Shown here in pieces: positions 20,966-34,731 of a stretch of DNA of 64,000 nt (position 1 is its first letter; each line of letters starts with the position of its first letter). Made by a program: the position numbers and the translations under genes. The notes under the pieces were generated by a model. It made no database searches. It worked only from the letters and a program-made list of their open reading frames with translations, and was not told the DNA's origin. This DNA comes from Epiperipatus broadwayi (taxonomy: Eukaryota; Onychophora; Udeonychophora; Euonychophora; Peripatidae): NCBI GenBank assembly GCA_028023455.1, contig JAQFVV010006200.1, positions 7,531,506 through 7,595,505 on the forward strand. The letters run 5' to 3'.

Positions 20966-21476
20966 TAGCAGCAATAACATTTTCCGAATTTGCACAATTT
21001 ATAAAATAATTACGGCTTGATGAGAGAGTTTGTATTTGAATTGTATTGAAATGTTTTCATTGGATTTTTTTTTAACTATTGAAATGTTCAGATTTTTTAA
21101 ATCGATAATTATAAGACTTACTGTATTGAACTTTTATTTGGGAAAATGTTAAATATCTATGTTTTTATTGAGTTGCAATTAGGTAACATGTCAAGTAACA
21201 TACTGTTAGTAACATTCCATGAGATAAAGAAGATTCTACCGTCTGTATATTTTTGAAGTAAAAAAGAGCGGTATGAAAAAAAATATCTAGTAAGAGAAAG
21301 TCCAAATATACAGGGTTTTTTGTAAATTTCATAAAAAGCAAATATTATAAACATGTTTAATAAGTAAAGAAGACATTTGTATGTGTTTGTTGTTGTTTAA
21401 AAAAGTTTGAGTTTCTTTCTTTTGTCTGAGTACGGTTATGATTTTGAATTTTTTTATTTTAGCATTACAAACACAG
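20966..21476. other. AT-rich stretch, nothing recognised
   Basis: Only short open frames without domain signal. Confidence 0.55.
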
Positions 21477-21583
21477 AACCCTAACCCTAAAACTAACCCT
21501 AAACTTAACCCTAAACTAACCCTAAAACTAACCCTAAAACTAGCCCTAAACCTAACCCTAAAACTAACCCTAAATCTAACCAT
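21477..21583 (+). repeat. interstitial telomere-like array (CCCTAA/CCCTAAA/CCCTAAAACTAA)
   Basis: About 107 bp of degenerate CCCTAA-type units, with CCCTAAAACTAA as a frequent variant. It indicates TTAGGG-type telomeric sequence in this organism or an unrelated minisatellite of the same words. Overlapping open frames on both strands are artefacts of the repeat. Confidence 0.8.
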
Positions 21584-21639
21584 AACAACTTTTACTTTTA
21601 TTACGATTATTATTTTTTAGTTAAACAACAACAAAAAAA

Positions 21640-21772
21640 GTCGTAACACAAGTAAAAAAATATCCGGTAGAAAATTGATAAAAAAAAAAAGCCGTAACAC
21701 AAGTAAAAAAATATCCGATAGAAAATTGATAAAAAAAAAAAGCCATAACACAATTTAAAAAGTATACGATAT
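21640..21772 (+). repeat. 51-bp tandem repeat, 2.6 copies
   Basis: Units start at 21640, 21691 and 21742 (GTCGTAACAC / GCCGTAACAC / GCCATAACAC) and contain AAATATCCGRTAGAAAATTG. It lies 57 bp after the telomere-like array. Confidence 0.85.
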
Positions 21773-22619
21773 AAAAAACATGAATCAAATTGTAATTTGT
21801 TGATTTTATTTTATATTTATTATTATCATTTAAATTGTATACGTTAATAAAAAATAATATTTAAAAAAGACGATTTTGTTTTGTTTTTATTTTCGCATTA
21901 CAAAAAAGCACAGAAAAATTATTAAAATCAACAGCCCATGAATGTTCATATTTTATAGTTTTGGTGTGAAAACAGTGCCATCCAACAGCATTTTTAGCTA
22001 TAAGACAAGCACCAAAATATCTATAAAAAAACCTTTTCTTTAATCAAAAATCAAAAACCTTATCAATCTTTGATTTCCAAAATCAATATTTTTTAACTTT
22101 ATTATCGTTATAAATTTTACATTGATATTCTAAATCAAAATTGGTATTCTATAAAAACTAAATGCAGTTTACTTGACTGAACATTTGATGAATTTAAGTT
22201 TGGTAAATATGATTACTTCATTTATTTTTTTATTTCATTTTATTTATTTCAATTTTAATTAGAATTGCAGATTTAGCAATCGTAGAATGAAAAATTCTTA
22301 ATTCAAATTCAAAAAGTCAAATAAATTTAAAACTATTGGAATTCTCCAACCAATTAGTAATGCAATCAAAGAAATTAGTCACTTAAGTGATGGTGATTGG
22401 TCCAATAATTATTATCATTATCTCATAATTCATTTGAATATTAATTTGTTTAAAATATAACCTAATAAATTTTAATTGTTTTTTTTTTCTTATGGATTAT
22501 AAAAATAAGAGTTTATACCTTAATAATAGCAGATCAATCTTCCAACTCTAAATGTTGATACAAGCAATATTCAATGTAGTATGTGAATAGTCAGATAAAG
22601 TGCATCAGTTTTTGTCACA
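21773..22619. other. AT-rich stretch, nothing recognised
   Basis: No convincing coding or repeat signal. The upstream part of the next PLE copy may begin in its last 100 bp. Confidence 0.5.
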
Positions 22620-23080
22620 AATGATCCCAAAAACAAACTTATCACAAGAAAAGAGATTCAGAAAATCAGATATTAGTAATGTTTAAGAAATTTTATATAA
22701 ATATCATGTGAATGTAGAAGAATGTATATTGGTAAGACCAGTAGCCCCATTGAAAAGTGATTGCAAGAGCATAAACTGATGATTAAAAGAGAGAAAACAG
22801 ATGTGTTTAAGGTAGGAGACCATGTACATACCAATGAACATATATATGTTCAACTGGAAATACAAAAATATTGAATAGGAAGGAAAAGGTACAAAAAAGA
22901 AAATTTAAAGAAGCTGCTCACATGACAATAGTGAATAACCCCATAAGTCAAACCTAATGTAACTAACTATACATCATGTATGGCAACTACTAATCAACTT
23001 TGCCCTTAGGAAAAAGTGAAGAAATCAGAATGAATCTCATAGATAAGTACTAAGTATTTGAAATTTCTATTGACTGTTAC
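22620..23080 (+). pseudogene. PLE copy 2, 3' end with GIY-YIG region
   Basis: Nucleotide-level match to 1290-1560: the cysteine-containing segment and YIGKTSSPIEK reading at about 22725-22760, then LQEHKLMIKREKTDVF and HVHTNEHI. Interrupted by stops. Only the nuclease end is recognisable; the RT is absent. Confidence 0.85.
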
Positions 23081-23400
23081 CTTTGGAAGATGTCTTAGTT
23101 GTTAATGTTATCTTAAAATTCAATATTCAAGAATCTAAAGGTCCAGGTTCAATTCTCTTGCTCGTACTGTCGCTGGTTAGACCAGCAACACCTGAAGAAG
23201 AGAGAAGAATAATACCCCTCAAAATATTATTCATATACTAACTTGTGTGCTATTATTAATAGTTGAATGTACTTGGAAAATTTAAATAAAGTTAAATTTT
23301 TCTAAAGACATCCAATATTAGATGATGGTAATAGCAATATATATATACAACTGAAATACCATCATAAACTTTCAGGAAAACCCTAAATATATGAAATGAT
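23081..23400 (+). repeat. tRNA-like segment and 3' tail of PLE copy 2
   Basis: Corresponds to 1640-1960: a decayed A-box part, then AATATTCAAGAATCTAAAGG, GGTTCAATTCTC in place of the B box, AACACCTGAAGAAGAG, and the TTTTTCTAAAGACATCCAA tail with ATTAGATGATGG. Confidence 0.75.
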
Positions 23401-24331
23401 TCCTCATATAAGTACTCTATCCATAAAAGCTTTGCAAAGCCAATAATAAAAAAGTCTGACATGATTCTAAGAAAATCTGTGATGAGATCAAAATTAAATG
23501 AAATGGTTTAAATTTTATGATTTTAATATTACATTGACTCAAACATAAAGTCATACTGGCCACTGACTTTATGTACAAAATTAGCTATATCCTAAATTAT
23601 GCTAGGAGCCAGTTGACTTGTAGTAAATAAATAAAATTTATTTTCCCAAAAATACCAAGATAAATGGATTATTAAAAAGTTACAGTTAAGCTGCACTATG
23701 CTAAGCAATGAAAATTTAAATCATATACAAATAAAGTATTTGTACTATCTGTTAACAATTAAAGGTTATATCCATTGAATTAAAATTGTAATTGATTAAA
23801 AATGTCAGTCTAAATCCTGTTCAGAGGCTCAGTAATATCCAGCTGTGTTAAAAAAAATAGGTACAAAAAATGAGGGAGAGAAGGATCTGTCTAGCTCTTT
23901 ATCCTATAATAATTCTGCAGCTGTCATTAAAAATGGTATTAATCAGTGTTATACATGCATATTAGACAAATAAGTAAAAACATTATTCCAGGTTAAAATA
24001 TTACTTATTTATTATTTATTTATTTTATTCAAATGCAAGAATTTACTTCTTTTCATTTTTTATCAAGTTACTGACAGATTTTGCTTCAGGATAATCAGAT
24101 ATACATTTTTTTTTATGTGACGGTTATTCGTGTCCTTTCCAAAATAATGACATTTGGTTTAATAAATAATGGAGCTGGCCTGCTAAAGTGCCTAAATCGG
24201 AATCTTTTCTTTCAGATTAAAGTTATAATGTTTTTGTATATAGAGGATGTGATGACCATCTCTAAGTGAGCATCTAACATAGACCTACTTTTAATTATAA
24301 ATTTTTATTAAACGCACATTATTATATTAAG
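23401..24331. other. AT-rich stretch, nothing recognised
   Basis: One 62-codon open frame at 24081-24269 carries no domain I recognise and is not called a gene. Confidence 0.5.
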
Positions 24332-24515
24332 TAATATTTACTAAAGCTGTAACCTTAGGAATAAGCGTCACCTATTCATATATAAAAATAGGTTGAAGTA
24401 AAGAAGGATTCCCTCTTTTCTTCATAGTGTAAGCTTGTGTTTAAGACCTGTAGAGGTCCCTACCTTCGAATTTTTCAGACGCTTATTCCTAAGGTTACAG
24501 CCTTAGTAAATATTA
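24332..24515. mobile_element. MITE with 38-bp terminal inverted repeats
   Basis: 184 bp. Left arm 24332-24369 (TAATATTTACTAAAGCTGTA...) and right arm 24478-24515 are reverse complements with a single mismatch. The inside is non-coding. The flanks show no unambiguous target duplication; because the tips themselves read AATATT, the exact ends could lie a few bases inside. Superfamily not assigned. Confidence 0.8.
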
Positions 24516-25110
24516 AGACCTACTTTTGAAAGAATGTCTAAATAAAAGTAATAAAATGAATCTAAGGAAAAGAACTCTAGTTATATATTGTAACCTTTTG
24601 ATTGGTTATGGCCTATAAAACGTAAATCATAATTGCAAAATTTTAAATTTATAATCAAGATAATATTAAATCTATAAATTTGGATATTATAGCAATAAAT
24701 GATTTAATATATATATAATTTTATTAAGGATAATTCTGTGGAGATTAATAATTATTATTAATTATAATCAGTTATATTAATATAAATTTTAATATTCTAA
24801 TTGTATAATTTAAAAGAGTGGTAAGTCTAAATAAACATCATTGTGTACAAGCTTGATTTTATTTGTCGTGGTGTTTCTTCAAAAGTTAAAAATAGAATTG
24901 TATTTAACGAAAGAAAGAACAATTATTTACCACAAGATAATAATTTAATATTAAAAATTATCGTAATAATAAAGTAGATATATTTATTATAAAGTTTATA
25001 GGTTAAATTAATTAATAGTATCACAGATTCAAAATAGAATCTGAAATAAAACTTGATTTGTAAGTTTTAATTTAAATCAATTTCATTTATTAAAGATGTT
25101 TATATATATA
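24516..25110. other. AT-rich stretch, nothing recognised
   Basis: No gene or repeat family identified. Confidence 0.55.
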
Positions 25111-25213
25111 TTTTTTTCATATGTCATAGCATCGGCCGGGACGCGAATCCACAACCGTCTGCAACCAACTACTTGCTTGCATGGCAGCTGCGATACCTCT
25201 CGGCTAACAACGC
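25111..25213 (-). repeat. tRNA-derived SINE (class-II-tRNA-like head), copy 1
   Basis: Minus-strand reading: GCGTTGTTAGCCGAGAGGT (A-box region), a GGTTGCAGACGG arm, B box GGATTCGCGTCC, then CGGCCGATGCTATGACATATG and an A run. The A-box TAGCCGAGAGGT and the extra arm resemble Leu/Ser tRNAs. Flanks show an imperfect duplication (ATATAAAAATC / ATATAAACATC). Confidence 0.85.
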
Positions 25214-28200
25214 AAGACTAAGATTTTTATATTTCAATATTATTTCAAACAGAAATACCAGAAACATTTTGTTTAAAAAAAAAAAAACTTGGACAAAATG
25301 ATGGAAAAATCAACCAATCAGATTTTAGTAAATGACTCTCTAATGTCACATTTTCCCGGTTTTCTTTTCAAAGTGAAAGAAAAATATCCGATGATCTTAA
25401 AAAAAAAAAAAATTATGGAAGTCAAATAGTGTTTGTTTGTTTTTTTTTCGTGTTATAAAAGTTAAAATATTGAAGTCTTAATTAATTAAACCAAAAAGGG
25501 AAAATTTATATTTACAAAGTGATCTAAAAAGATGAAATATTTTTAAAAGATTCTTAAAACTATGGAGTGAGTAAACCAATTTTTTCGTTGCGGTCTAATT
25601 TCTAGTCTTGACAAACTACTTAAAATCAAAATGCTAGCTAGGGTCAGATTAAGAAAGAAAACAAAAGTTGCTATTCTTGCCAGAATAACGAACAGAAAGA
25701 AAAAACAACGCTATAGTTTAAAAGAAAAGACTAACTGCATTAACATAGGAAAACATTAGTTTTATCTATGGAAAGATAGGTGCTTTAGTCATTGTAAATT
25801 TAAAAAGAGAAAGCAATCTAAAATCTTCAAGAGAATTTTTTTTTTAGCCTAAGAAGCTACTTAATCAAATGCTAAAAATAATGCAGGAATTAATAATGAC
25901 AAGTTGAGGAAACAACTATTCGTTTGACTAATATTTAAGCAATAAAGATTAAGCTTCTACTTGAAAAAAAAAAAAAAAACAATAAAGAAATTTGAATGAA
26001 GATTTCTCGTAGTCAAAGAAAAGTTAAACTTTTATAAACTTGAAAGAATAAGAAAAGTCTGTATAATTTTAGGCAGGAATTATTAGTCAGAAAATTGATA
26101 TATTTGGAGCCCAAGGATTAGACAAACTTATTAAAAATATGTTTACAAACCTTCCAAGTGTAGTAAATAACCAGAGAAGGAGAAATGCTGAAGAAAAAAA
26201 AAGCCCAAATCTTAATGAAACTCGTTAAAGATGCATTAAAAAGAAAAGATAATAATAATCATTATAATGTGAATATTTACTAAGGAGAAGTAGAAAACGT
26301 TTGCTCATGGAATTTTCGTGGAGAGCCAGGTTATGCGCATAGAACAAGGACTAACCAAGTTAAGATTTGTTCAGTTAATTGTATTTGTATGCTTAATATT
26401 TTGTATATATTTTCATGTATAGAGCAAGATGAAGAGAAGGGAGACAGTCAGCATGTTAGCAACAAAAATCTACACACAGAGTAACCACAGTAATGCTAAA
26501 AAAAAATGTTTTGAAATAAAAAATAAAAAAAGTAAAAGGGATTTTAATTTTACATTTATTAGTAATAAAGATTTTTTTTTTTTTTAAGAAAAACAAACAT
26601 AGAATATAATATTTATAATCACAAGAATGAGTGAATATGATGTAAGACCATATTAGAATCTCATTTATTAATAAAAATAAATATTACCTAGAACATCTGA
26701 ATGATAATAATAAAATACATTGTTTGTTTTGGGACATGATGGTAGATATATGCAAGAGAATATTGCATGAAAAGGGTAGATTATAGGAGGGGTCTAAAAA
26801 TAAATAGAATATTAAATACTGCCTACACTGAAGTAGAATATGAGTCAAATTTCCAGGATAGGCTATATAGAATAGCGTCCTGAAGAATTGATGAAGGGTT
26901 AGCTGAGTTAAATCTTTGTAATGCTCAGGTAATTTATAGTAAGAAATAGTAGGATTTTCAATAAAGAAATGATTGTGTAAGTACTGTAAGTGCTTATTAT
27001 AGAAGCCAGGGTAGAATTGGGGTAAGTCCATTAATAAAATGGTTACCTAACGAAATAACACTTCATAATAAATGAAACCCTTATCCCTCTATTAGGATAA
27101 TAGTCAATAAATCAGTGGCTCATCTTTCTAAAGTTAGGGTAAATATTAATCTATTGTGTATTAAAAATAAAGATAAAATTTTGAAGGATTGCATGGATTT
27201 TCTAGTTAAGTCTGGACAGAGTGTCTGCAAGTAATTCAATCATATACCAAACAAAGATTATAAATAGTGAAATATTAACTAGAATAAATTACTCTAAATA
27301 AAATACTGAGATCTAATATCAAAAAAGAAAATGAATGTAAGAGATAGAATGAAGAGATGAAATAATTGTCATAACATAACAAAGAATCCTAACCATATTT
27401 TTTTTGACATATTATAAATAGTGTACTTATATATATATTATCATGCCAGTAAAAACTTTGTAATATGATTAAAATGTAAATTTTCAATCTCAATTTAAAT
27501 GTAAATGACTATGAAGGGATTGAATAATTTATGAATGATGCACATAGCAGATTAGTATAAAATCATAAATAATAAAGCAATAACTAATAATTTTGAAAGA
27601 GAAATATAAACTAGGGAAAGGGTAATTGAATATCTGAAACACTAAGATTATCTGCATAAAATGTAAATAAGTTATCTATGCATAAATAGTTTGATTTTTG
27701 TTATTTAACCCAGTATATATCTATGTTGTTATTGTTTATCATTCTTATTGTAAATAAAAGAACATTTTAATTTGACTTCATAATATTAGTCTCATTGTGT
27801 CCAAGAGTCATTTCTATCATAAGGTCACATCAAAAAAACACATTATACATGTAGAATGATACCTATTATATTTTAATTGCATGCCTTATTTGAGAACTTC
27901 TGTTCAATACTGCATAATGGAGAGCATATGATGAGATTAATAGTGCATTGGAGAGTCACATTGTAATTTTATAACTTAAATTGAAATATTTGTAAGATCA
28001 TAAATTTAAAGTAGTATAACATTTAAATAGTGTCAATTACTAACTAAATGCATCTGAAAGTCTGTAACTCTGGAGGACTTAGTGACAGTAGGTTACTGCT
28101 AATTAATTGAAGAGAATATTTAAATAAGTTAGATTTGGTAGATAATAGTATAATGAAGCTTGGTTTATACTAAAACAAGTGTTCTATAGTAATTATTATT

Positions 28201-30177
28201 GGCATTGGTATGTTTTCATTAAATGGTTGGATCCCCATGAAATACCTCTTGCAATACAATCATTTAAGTATTAATCTAATGGATAGATTGGATTTTAATG
28301 CAGAATGCTTATAATTCCTAGTATTATAATAGGATAGTATTAATTGTGTGAAATTAACGTAATTTCCTTAATGTATATTAATTTAAGATTTTAAAAATGT
28401 ATAATGATAATTTAAGTTATTAGTTAAAGGAAATATTATGGTAGTCATTGTTTGTTGTGGGGATTTTTCCAATGATCGTAATAAGATGATAGTGGGAGAG
28501 TCTTCATAATAGCAATGCCATTGTGGAAGTATATTTTTCTTATACTTCTCAATGTTAAAACCACCCTCTTGTAATCATCCCTAGAGTCTATCCTATAAAG
28601 TTATGTGTGGAATGTTTCAAGCCTTGCAATGATATTGTATGTTTAATATTGAGCTATCATGGTAGAGAGTAAACAAGTAGGCAAAATAAAGATAGCCAGA
28701 AGATGGACAAAGAGATGGGAAAGTTACAATATGGAATAATGTTTTTAAGTCATATTGTGTTAAATTATAGATATTTGTCATCATAATATTATCACTTTTA
28801 TATCTTTTTCCCATATAAATCTTTATATACATACAATTATAACAGTGTATAAAAAGAGGGTAACATGGGTAATAAAAATAAATCATCATCAATAAATGAA
28901 AAAATACAATACAATAAATGAAGAAGAGCAAAGAATCATGAGTGACAAAGATAGCATCATCAGCAATTATTATTAACAATCAATAGTCAGTAGGTCAATC
29001 TTTGTAATTGGATTTAAAAGAGACAAAGTGTATAACTTTAGACTAATTATTATCTAATCAATGTTAAATATAGATCATATAAAAGCAAGCATCAATATTT
29101 CATCTATATGCACATATTTAAGGATTATATTAATTATAATAATAAACATATCAAACAATGTTTGGATTATTAGATCAATGTTGTTCCTCATTAATGTGCT
29201 GGGTCATCTAGTACTATAAGTTTGGAGGTCATTAATAAATTAGATTAGTCATTATCACAAAACATTAAGTCAATTGTGTGAACTTTAAAGGTGATCTTCA
29301 TTATCTTATCACTATCTAAATAATTCCACAGAGAATCCTATGTGTCCACAAGCTTATATCAATTTACTGTTAAAGTTTGGGACTAACTTATGCTCACTTA
29401 AAATATTCCACCATTAAATAACTTCTCTGTAATAAGTAAAAATAATGATAAATAAATTTTACTAATTAGAAATAATAATAATTACAATAAGAAATCTGTT
29501 AAATTACTCTACAATATAAGTAAATCATTTGATTTTGCCTATTTACAAATATCTGAAAATATTTTAATAGAATGTAAACCCAAGCTATCAATTTTATAAA
29601 GATATATATATATAAGCACTCAGATGTGCATGCATGCTCATCCAAAATATTCTAACTATTAATAAACTAATAAATAGTATTTAATTTTAAAAAATTACTA
29701 ATAAATGTTAAATGTATACATAATAAAAATACACATACATACATATTCTAACATAAAATAGTTCAATTTATTATCTTGACATCTAAAGTGAATTATTTCA
29801 CAACCTATTTATAACAAATATAAATATATTGACTCAATCCAAAATCTGTACTTTCATCCATTAAAACAAAGCACATTTAGTATTATTTGTTTCCATAACA
29901 TATTGTGAAAGAAATGAAGAAAATGTTTTATTAAAAAATATATTTATAAAGAAACAGATGTCAAATCTTGTAACTAGTTTTTGATAAACCTGTTGTTTGG
30001 AAACATCCTGAATTCAGCAATAAGTCTGAACAAAAGAAATTGGAGTATATATAGATCAGAAACAAGCAATAAGGACAGTCTACTCTAATCTATTTCAAAC
30101 CTTAACTCAAGAAGCAGTCATGCAGAAAAAAGAAATCACTGATTGTTTTTCATGGGTTGCCATAGCTTGCTGACATT
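25214..30177. other. AT-rich stretch with faint coding-like traces
   Basis: No family recognised. Between about 25620 and 26230 the plus strand reads as Lys/Arg-rich fragments (KMLARVRLRKKTKVAILARI; GAQGLDKLIKNMFTNLPSVV) separated by stops, perhaps an old element. Open frames of 115 and 120 codons on the minus strand (26684-27031, 28617-28979) show no motif. Confidence 0.4.
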
Positions 30178-30284
30178 AAAAGTATTTTTCAGTGTCTTGC
30201 ATTGGTGGTCGAGAGGTCAGCGCGACTGCCTTCGCGTCCCGGCCGATGCTATGACACTTAAAAAAAAAAAAAGTATTTTTCAGT
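30178..30284 (+). repeat. internally deleted SINE copy 2 with 16-bp target duplication
   Basis: Body 30194-30268 flanked by AAAAGTATTTTTCAGT on both sides (30178-30193 and 30269-30284). It retains the A-box part (GGTGGTCGAGAGGT) and the CGCGTCCCGGCCGATGCTAT end but lacks the arm between. The tail is GACACTTAAAA. The perfect duplication shows retrotransposition in the deleted form or very recent loss. Confidence 0.9.
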
Positions 30285-33200
30285 ATTAAAATCCAGTACA
30301 ACAACCACAACATTTGCTAGAAGACCCTTTAGTATATATGGATAACAATACTTAAAATATTAATACTAAATTATTATTTTTTAAATAAAATATCAATAAA
30401 GTTTAAATTTATGAAAAGTTCTTCTCTTCAGAACCCACATTGGAGACAAACACTGAAAGACACTGGGGAGCATAAACAACAGTGGTTGCTAGATAATTAA
30501 GCTACAAGTCTTTGTTCAAAGTTTCTTCTCTCCCATTTTCACATGTCATAGAGTTATAAACACACAAATATGAAATTTTGAAATTGAAGTAAAATATTGT
30601 CAAACTTTAATTGTAAAGATATTTATAACAGTCTTTTTCTGCATATCTTTTCAAGTTGACTATAATTTATCAGAAGAAAGACTTTATCTATTTTTTGGTG
30701 AATAATAAAAATATATTTCCAATAACATATGTATTTTCTAGGTTTTTATGGCAGTTACAGATGCATCAAAATTCCATTATATGTATCCCAAGCTTGTATT
30801 TTTATATTTCCAAGAAAACATAAAAAAAATAATTAATTATTTAATATTTTTCCAGTTAGACAGTTATTAGTAACAAATAAACATTCCATTTCTAAATATT
30901 TATGGTTTATTTATTATGAAAATTATATTTCTCCATAAAGCTTTTTTTTTTTTTACTTTAAATAATTAAAGCTACAGCAATTCCTTCACTAATTCAGTCA
31001 ATTCAAATCATATATCCAATATTCATCAATTATACTTCAATTTGTGTTTAAAATATCTTGTTTCTATGACACATTTTTTTGTTCATTTTCAAACAAAAAC
31101 AAATTATTATACTAAAAATGTGTTATTGTTTATAATAAAAAAACGTTAAAAATAATATACAATGTCGTTTTTTCTCTATTTTAGAAATTTAAATATAAAA
31201 TGTACTTTTTCTTCTTTTCTTATAATTTATATTAGAATATTGTCCTTTCAAAATTATCTCTTTCCTCAATAAATTAATTGTAATAACACAAAATATATTT
31301 TTAGAACATAAATTTCACATTTCCGAATCACACTATATGAAACAATATTAAAGTTCATACATAAATTCAATGTAAATATATCATGGTAAAATCTTCAGCA
31401 TTTGGCCATCCTTTTTCTGATGTTTATTAAACTAAATCTGCATTCTGTAAATTACTGATGAGGTTTGAATTAAGCTTTTGAGTAGATTTCCCAATAGAGA
31501 ATAGTAGTTTTTCTATTCACACATTATGTGTCAACAGTAATTAATCCTTTATATTTTTAAAATTTTAGAAAACAATAATATTTAAAATTAATAATTTAAT
31601 TATTTTTTACAAATCCTTGTTATATTACATAACTTTTTGTAACACAACTTAACCGTATATTGTCAGTCTTCACCTGTCTAGACATTGATGATTTACCTAT
31701 TTATACTGGTTTCTATCCAGTAATTCTATTGGATGAATAAAGTTAGACAATTGACTCATTTGCATATAAATTAAATTTTGTAATTTTAAAACAAAACCTT
31801 AAATTATGAGTCATCTCTTAAAAAAAATTATTAACAGAAATATTTAATTCTAATAAAACATTCATAACTTTATTCATGCAGTCTATTATATTTTAAAGAA
31901 TATAATTTATTAATTCTTAATAAAATATTTGGTTTAATGTAGCAAATTTGATTTACTGGTTAAATATTATTTCTAAACAAACTTCAAACATTATCTATTA
32001 AATTTATTTGTAGTGTTCAGAATGTATCAATTTTTTGTCAAGATAAAAAAAATAATTTAAGTTTTCTTTCAAATTCTAGAAAGCATTCACACACACTAAC
32101 CAGTCATGTGATACTTTCCAGACATAATGTAACAAAATTACATTACTATGTCTGTAATATAATTGAAATAAATAATTAATTTAAAATATATTGCATAAAA
32201 TATTTAATGTAATAAATTAAATTAGATTGACGTATGCATTTTTATTAATAAAAAAATATAATAAATAAAACCGATGCATTCAGAATGCCACATAGTATTA
32301 TTTATAACTTATGATAACAATAATTGAACAATTTTAAATTATTTAAAAACATTAAGTATATCATTTTATATTTATAACTGTATTCAAATCATTAATTGAC
32401 TACAATGTTTATTAAGCAAAATAACAACTATATATTTTAAATATAGCATATATAAATCTACTCTACTTGTAAAATAATAGATTATATTATTCTTATTTTT
32501 ATTTTTATAGTTAATCTAATTTTAAAATATTTCATAATCCATCTGTGAACTTCTTTTACCAAGTTTGAGTCCTTTTTATTTATAAAATCCTAATTATAGC
32601 TTTTAAAAGGTCCTAAATTTATTTATTTTTTAAAATTGTACTTTTTACATCCTACTTAAAACTTTCAGCAACAAATGAATGGGTACTATATATATATGGC
32701 TTATTAAATATGTGATGCTAAGAATATAAATCTATTTCAAGTGACAAACAAGTCCAAAACCATTACTACGACAATATACAAGAGAACCTCCAGAGAATTA
32801 TTTTAAATAACCCTATAATTAATACCCATTTTTTTGTTATATCAATGTAAGCCTATTTTGTTACATAAAATAGCCACAAATAAAAAGTTTAGTCCTTTTC
32901 AAAGTATCAATGCTTGATTTATTACTATATAACAAAGTGAAAGCTAGTTTTTTTTTTTTTGACAAAATAGATTGGCATTGATATAAAAAATGGGGGAAAT
33001 GTATCAGTTTATTTAAATGATTTTTTAGGGATCTTACTTGCAAATTGTCTTAGTAATGTATTCAAACTATTTATTCCTTGAAATAAGTTTATATATAAAT
33101 TGGAACCTTACAGTATCACTGTGTATTGGTTATTATATTTAAAGAACAATAAAAATTTTATTAGCTTTAATTTTTATAATTAAGCAAATATATTCATTAT

Positions 33201-34595
33201 TGTCATTGGTTGTATAGCATAAAATATAATCAATATCATGTTTAATAGTCCCTCATGCTAATGCTTAAGAGAAATGTATAATTATATAAAGCATTTTTGA
33301 ATGGTTTCCAAGGCAGATTTTATTATCAGTCACTTGTATAAAATACATACATGTATATTTTGTCATTATTCTTATTAATAAACAATGATATCAAATGGTA
33401 TAAACAGATAGAACTGCTTACACACACAAACAACTAATTTCATACACAAATAAAAAATAGAATTATAAATTTGACATTACCACACTAAAATATTTTGAGA
33501 CAAAGCAATTATATTTACATTACCTTTTTTATCTATGTGCAAAATAAACAGTGTTTACATTTTTATATTTTGTTTGTGTGTGTGTGTGTGTGGAAGCTTA
33601 TATGCTTAAATTTATATTTAGCAAAGATTGATTTAGTTTGCTAGAATATTTATTTAATGATATTCATTAAAAGGTTAATTTAAATTTAATTGAATGAATA
33701 TCTGAGAATTTTATAGTTTTATGATTTATTTATTTTACATAAATGTTTGTAATATTATTTTAAAACCTGAATATTAAAGTAAAGCGATTGAAAAAGATTG
33801 AAATTACTTTCTTTTTTCTTCATTTTTAAACATTTTTTTTTTAAATTTTATCACCTTGTTTAAAAAAAATCTTAACTCTAACATTTGCCTGGCAGTAACC
33901 ATGATTCCTCCAATATTTTCCCAGACAAACCAAGAAACCCCAATGCATGATGGAGAATATTATGTAATCCAGACATCATGTGATAACTGATATAAAAGCA
34001 GAAGTTTAAAAATCTGGATAGTCTTTACAAACTTTTATTGTATTCAGAATTTAAACAGATTCATTTTATTAAATAGACATTTTGATTGCCACTAGATTAA
34101 CTAGTCTAGGTATTTGTCTTTGCTGGTTAAAAATGACTTCTGAGAATAATGGGGGGAAAATGAACAACAATGGATAAACCAAAATCCATGATTAATTAAT
34201 TCATTAATTTTTTATTTCAAGAAATCTCATTTATTATAGTCAATTGTTAGTGAAAATGAACAAATTGACTTATGGAATGCTGTCTCACTATTTCAACAAT
34301 AAGTTGCTGGATTTCTTCTATTGAAAGCAATATCAAATAGCTTATATAATTGTAAAATTATAATTATTTACTTCAAATAAATTGCTGTTTATTATTAAAA
34401 TATTGCAAAATTATTTTCTTCACTACAAGAAAAGATGCATATTTGTCTCAATGTTGTGAATTGTCTTATTTTTAATTATGTAAAGAAAAATTTTAAATTT
34501 TATTTTTTTCAAATCAAATACTCCTCCATGATCATCACTTGGAGAAAATGCTGAACTTTTATTCAAAAAATAATAAAAACATGTTCTTTTGGATG
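30285..34595. other. AT-rich stretch, nothing recognised
   Basis: Long poly-A/T and ATT-rich sequence, a (TG)n tract near 33575-33592, no coding signal or known repeat. Confidence 0.55.
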
Positions 34596-34731
34596 TAAAT
34601 TAATACACTATACAGGCTTAAATCTGCATATATATGTGGGATTTGAATTCAGACTTTCACAGGACCCTCAACTCTCCATTCTATCCCATATTACTGACCC
34701 ACCTGATCACACATCTTTTGAAAAGATGGTG
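34596..34731 (+). repeat. dispersed repeat R-B, copy 2
   Basis: Starts TTAATACACTATACAGGCTT and contains CAGACTTTCACAGGACCCTC, AACTCTCCATTC and TTGAAAAGATGG; closest to the copy at 44515. No PLE tail recognised upstream. Confidence 0.65.

Noticed and set aside
21329-21620. Open frames on both strands across the telomere-like array
   Set aside because: Periodic Leu/Thr/Asn or Arg/Val/Ser wording is the repeat itself.
26684-28979. 115- and 120-codon minus-strand open frames
   Set aside because: Hydrophobic, low-complexity, no domain signal; expected by chance in AT-rich DNA of this length.
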